Shown here in pieces: positions 4,597 through 6,790 of a stretch of 6,790 nucleotides of DNA. Under the pieces are notes generated by a model, which saw only the letters and a program-made list of their open reading frames with translations, made no database searches and was not told where the DNA came from. Location of the stretch: the NCBI GenBank assembly GCA_938015795.1, contig CALLXA010000131.1:1-6790 (forward strand), given 5' to 3'. The DNA comes from an uncultured bacterium. GTDB lineage: Bacteria; Patescibacteriota; Dojkabacteria; SC72. The translations under genes were made by a program, and so were the position numbers. The first letter of the stretch is position 1. Each line of letters begins with the position of its first letter.

Positions 4597-4616
4597 TCCT
4601 AGAAAGGAGTATATAA
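4590..4616. other. AT-rich inverted repeat at the divergent promoter -10
   Basis: TTATATATCCT (4590-4600) and AGGATATATAA (4605-4616, interrupted by G4609) make an 11-bp stem with one bulged G and an AGAA loop. It spans the -10 element and the likely start site. The 3' arm contains AGAAAGGAG, a strong Shine-Dalgarno-like string with no start codon at usable distance. It may be an operator dyad or an RNA hairpin. Confidence 0.4.
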
Positions 4617-4686
4617 TTTTAATAAATATTCAGATATGAGCTACTTAAAATAAAGGCACCAAGAAATTGCATTTTCTGGTGCCTTT
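4603..4686 (+). ncRNA. Possible small RNA or attenuated leader
   Basis: Between the divergent promoter and a very strong hairpin there is only a 5-codon frame (MSYLK, 4636-4653), which is too far from the Shine-Dalgarno-like string to be convincing. A transcript starting near 4603 and ending at the hairpin would be about 85 nt. It could be a stand-alone small RNA, or a leader whose terminator controls the gene at 4774. No similarity to a known RNA family is recognised. Confidence 0.35.
4652..4686. terminator. Strong terminator-like hairpin
   Basis: AAAGGCACCA (4652-4661) pairs perfectly with TGGTGCCTTT (4677-4686). GAAA (4663-4666) pairs with TTTC (4673-4676) across one bulged A, giving 14 bp with a 6-nt loop. 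Tracts of A and T flank the GC core. On the plus strand only three Ts close it, and on the minus strand it continues TTTATTTT. It could end transcripts from either side. Confidence 0.6.
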
Positions 4687-4773
4687 CGTACTAGGATCAG
4701 TACTTACTATACCCTATCCTATACTTTCCCCAAGAATATTGCAAACAGATTTAAATTGATATTCATAATTGAG

Positions 4774-5010
4774 ATGAGACGAGATCCTAGATATAGGTTC
4801 CTATTAAACACAAATCCTAATCATTACGAGATTCATGATCTTGATAATGAAAAAATTGGGGCAAATGAATGCCAAATAAACGAAATTATCCGCGGAGGAA
4901 ATTACAAGTATTTAATTGGAACAACATTAAACGACTTACTTTCTTGGTTAAGGAATCATCCTGAATATGATGGTTGCGAATATTGCCTTCCATCCTACCA
5001 CAGGAAGTAA
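4774..5010 (+). CDS. Small putative metal-binding protein
   Basis: 78 residues from the ATG at 4774. An in-frame TTG at 4756 would add six residues. The landmarks are H21-D-L-D, then C33-Q-I-N-E-I-I-R-G-G-N, a predicted helix around T-L-N-D-L-L-S-W-L, and a C-terminal Y-D-G-C68-E-Y-C71-L-P-S-Y-H. One histidine and three cysteines in this order suggest a single zinc site. The H-D-L-x-N ... C-Q-I-x-E-I-I ... Y-x-x-C-x-Y-C-L layout resembles small hypothetical proteins seen in other prokaryotes, but I cannot give a family name or role. There is no Shine-Dalgarno. A terminator follows at once, so it is probably a single-gene transcript, possibly continuous with the leader described upstream. Confidence 0.65.
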   Translation: MRRDPRYRFLLNTNPNHYEIHDLDNEKIGANECQINEIIRGGNYKYLIGTTLNDLLSWLRNHPEYDGCEYCLPSYHRK

Positions 5011-5013
5011 AAC

Positions 5014-5042
5014 AAGACGGGGACCAAGTGTCCCCGTTTCAT
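5014..5042 (+). terminator. Intrinsic terminator of the small metal-binding gene
   Basis: ACGGGGAC (5017-5024) and GTCCCCGT (5030-5037) form a perfect 8-bp GC-rich stem with a 5-nt loop. AA precedes it and TTTC follows. It begins four bases after the stop codon and isolates the DUF262 gene from upstream transcription. Confidence 0.75.
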
Positions 5043-5053
5043 TAATTTTAGCG

Positions 5054-5059
5054 TATAAT
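5054..5059 (+). promoter_or_regulatory. Candidate -10 for the DUF262 gene
   Basis: A perfect TATAAT lies 29 bp before the ATG, giving a leader of about 23 nt. No matching -35 is visible because the upstream 17-bp position falls in the terminator. A second TATAAT (5081-5086) is only two bases from the ATG and too close to use that start. Confidence 0.3.
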
Positions 5060-5088
5060 CCAATATATAAATTAAGACAATATAATCA

Positions 5089-6790
5089 ATGCAAGCACAG
5101 GAAATACCAATTACAGAATTTCTTAACAAAGGAGAAAAGTTCATAATCCCTGTATATCAAAGAAATTACGATTGGAAAAGAAAACAGTGCGAGCAAATGT
5201 TAAAAGATATTGATGAGATAAATTCTGATCAGCTATATTTCATAGGGTCAATAGTACATAAGAGAAAAAACAACCTTATTACAAATCCTGAGCTAGTAAT
5301 AATTGATGGTCAACAAAGAATCACAACACTAACACTCTTTCTATTTAGAATAGCTGAGATACTCAAAGAGAATAACGATATTATAAGTGAGCAAATCTGG
5401 GACAGCTACATTCAAAACAAATACGACAACTCTGCTGAGAAATTAAAACTTAAACCAATAGTTTCAGACTTTGAAGTGTTTAAGAATTTAATAAACGGAA
5501 ATCTAGAAGCAATACCAGACGGGAACAGGATATTAGACAACTACCTTTTCTTTAGAGAGAAAATCACCTCTTACAAGCAAGCCAAGAAACTATACGATAA
5601 CTTCACAAGACTTACCATTGTAGAAATAGCACTAAGCAATGAAGATGATCCCCAGAAGATATTCCAAAGTCTTAACTCAACTGGTTTAGCACTATCACAA
5701 GCAGACTTGATTAGAAACTACCTACTAATGAATTTAGATTATGGATACCAAGAGAAAATATTCCAAAACTATTGGTCAATAATTGAGAAAAACTGTATCA
5801 AGACAAGTATAAATGAATCCAATTTATCTGATTTCTTTAGAGATTACCTCACTTTCAAATTTAATTTCATACCATCTTACAACTCAGTATTTGAGACATT
5901 CAAAGAGAAGTATTCCAACATCAATGACTCTACAGAGATCTTTGAGAAAGAACTAGAGGAGATGAAAGAGTATTCCAACTTCTACAGATTCTTTATTAAT
6001 CCTGAGCAGGTTACAAATAAAGTTATTTCAACAGAACTTAAAAATCTAGACAAGCAAGAGGTTAAGGTGTCATATCCATTACTCCTTGGGGTCTTTATGG
6101 ATTTCAAGAATGATGTGATTGATGAGAATACACTGGTACAAATTCTCAAGCTCATTCAATCCTTTGTCTTTAGAAGATTTATCTGCGGTGTACCAACGAA
6201 TGCATTAAACAAGATATTCATGAGTCTATACAACAATAGTAAGAAATTAAGAGACAAGAATGATGGACTCAGTTATTTAGATTCCATATCAATAGTTTTA
6301 ACTCGTTATACAAGTTATCAGAGATTCCCAACTGATGATGAGGTTATTGAAAATCTTAAGAATAGAGATGTCTACTCTACTCAAAGTAAAAACAAATTGT
6401 ATCTCTTGGAAAGGTTGGAGAATGAATATGATAAATTCGTAGAGAACAATATAGATCTTTTTGATAAAGAGAATATATCAATTGAACATATCTTCCCACA
6501 GAATCCATCCGAAGAATGGAAAAAGAATTTAAGTCCAGAAGAGTTCTCAGAGATGGAAGAAAAGAGAAATACATTAGGAAATCTTACAATAGTTATTAAT
6601 AATAGTAGCTTGGGAAACAGATCTTTCTTAGAAAAGAGAGACTTGAATCAAGACGCTTCCAAAGGATATAAATATAGTCATTTCAAGCTTAACGAATATT
6701 TAAGTGATTTGGATGAATGGAATACTGAAACACTTAAAACTAGAACTGATTTGTTATCTAAGAAATTTGTAAATATATGGAAATATCCTG
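5089..6790 (+). CDS. GmrSD-like DUF262/DUF1524 nuclease, 3' end outside window
   Basis: 567 codons are visible and the frame is still open at the window edge. The start is the ATG at 5089, with no Shine-Dalgarno. The N-terminal DUF262 domain shows I-P-V-Y-Q-R-N-Y-D-W (20-29), F-I-G-S-I-V, and I-D73-G-Q-Q-R77-I-T-T-L. This is a ParB-like fold that in GmrS-type proteins uses nucleotides. S-L-N-S-T-G-L-A-L-S-Q-A-D-L-I-R-N (194-210) completes it. After a long helical linker, a DUF1524 HNH-type nuclease domain begins at I-E-H467-I-F-P470-Q-N-P and continues through W477, N494-T-L-G-N-L-T and L-G-N-R-S-F-L-E-K. Such proteins include GmrSD-type modification-dependent (type IV) restriction enzymes. 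That makes anti-phage defence likely, but the modified-DNA target is unknown. Gene size so far agrees with single-chain members of the family. Confidence 0.85.
   Translation, partial: MQAQEIPITEFLNKGEKFIIPVYQRNYDWKRKQCEQMLKDIDEINSDQLYFIGSIVHKRKNNLITNPELVIIDGQQRITTLTLFLFRIAEILKENNDIISEQIWDSYIQNKYDNSAEKLKLKPIVSDFEVFKNLINGNLEAIPDGNRILDNYLFFREKITSYKQAKKLYDNFTRLTIVEIALSNEDDPQKIFQSLNSTGLALSQADLIRNYLLMNLDYGYQEKIFQNYWSIIEKNCIKTSINESNLSDFFRDYLTFKFNFIPSYNSVFETFKEKYSNINDSTEIFEKELEEMKEYSNFYRFFINPEQVTNKVISTELKNLDKQEVKVSYPLLLGVFMDFKNDVIDENTLVQILKLIQSFVFRRFICGVPTNALNKIFMSLYNNSKKLRDKNDGLSYLDSISIVLTRYTSYQRFPTDDEVIENLKNRDVYSTQSKNKLYLLERLENEYDKFVENNIDLFDKENISIEHIFPQNPSEEWKKNLSPEEFSEMEEKRNTLGNLTIVINNSSLGNRSFLEKRDLNQDASKGYKYSHFKLNEYLSDLDEWNTETLKTRTDLLSKKFVNIWKYP

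Noticed and set aside
4636..4653. Five-codon ORF MSYLK as a leader peptide
   Set aside because: It is 26 nt from the Shine-Dalgarno-like string and too short to judge. It was kept only as part of the possible small RNA.
4688..4703. GTACT...AGTAC inverted repeat as a regulatory hairpin
   Set aside because: Only 5 bp with a 6-nt loop. Such repeats are expected by chance and nothing else supports it.
6377..6574. 65-codon minus-strand frame
   Set aside because: Antisense shadow of the DUF1524 nuclease region, where the plus strand has the conserved H-x-x-P motif.
1..6790. Recoding of UGA as an amino acid
   Set aside because: No complete gene ends in TGA, but long frames such as the 567-codon DUF262 gene contain no in-frame TGA. 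TAA preference is expected at this low GC.

Overview
The window looks like bacterial chromosomal (or large-plasmid) DNA with low GC content. Genes are short and closely packed. Most reading frames end in TAA and the rest in TAG, and all read cleanly with UGA as a stop. Promoter-like sites match the ordinary sigma-70 consensus (TTGACT-17 bp-TATACT; TTGACA; several TATAAT boxes). Most start codons lack a convincing Shine-Dalgarno sequence. No ribosomal or otherwise taxon-specific gene is present, so the organism cannot be named. A low-GC bacterium with weak Shine-Dalgarno use, for example a Patescibacteria-like lineage, is compatible but is only a guess.

Layout, left to right. (1) Positions 1-504: the 3' end of a small protein resembling DUF4160 (+), converging on and overlapping a small zinc-ribbon protein (-). 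(2) 505-708: an array of seven 11-bp repeats, then a promoter. (3) 709-1119: a small HAD-family phosphatase (+), converging on a three-gene leftward operon. Read from right to left, the operon encodes a DUF805 multi-pass membrane protein (2205-3224), a single-pass Cys-rich protein (1805-2221) and an alpha/beta hydrolase (1082-1786). (4) 3225-3613: a non-coding stretch that holds a long, highly structured 5' leader for the DUF805 gene. (5) 3614-4467: a LexA/S24-type self-cleaving repressor with a translationally coupled 70-residue partner (-). (6) 4468-4773: a divergent control region with a near-consensus promoter, paired operator-like repeats and a possible small RNA or attenuator with a strong hairpin. 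(7) 4774-5010: a small putative metal-binding protein (+) with a terminator. (8) 5089 to the window edge: a GmrSD-like DUF262/DUF1524 protein (+), truncated by the window.

The most striking element is the DUF805 leader, read on the minus strand. Two hairpins capped by GAAA tetraloops sit inside a long-range helix. A 12-nt segment between them (CCAUUGGUGUGG) is complementary to two nearly identical segments. One lies upstream in the leader. The other contains the DUF805 start codon. The two pairings are mutually exclusive, as expected of a riboswitch-like or attenuator-like element. A 15-codon mini-ORF ends one nucleotide before the shared segment.

Working model: the left operon makes an envelope-associated set (DUF805 membrane protein, exported Cys-rich protein, hydrolase) under RNA control. 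The right half resembles a stress- or defence-type module (LexA-like repressor, divergent transcript, GmrSD-like nuclease). The functional link between the halves, and the defence role, are inferences.
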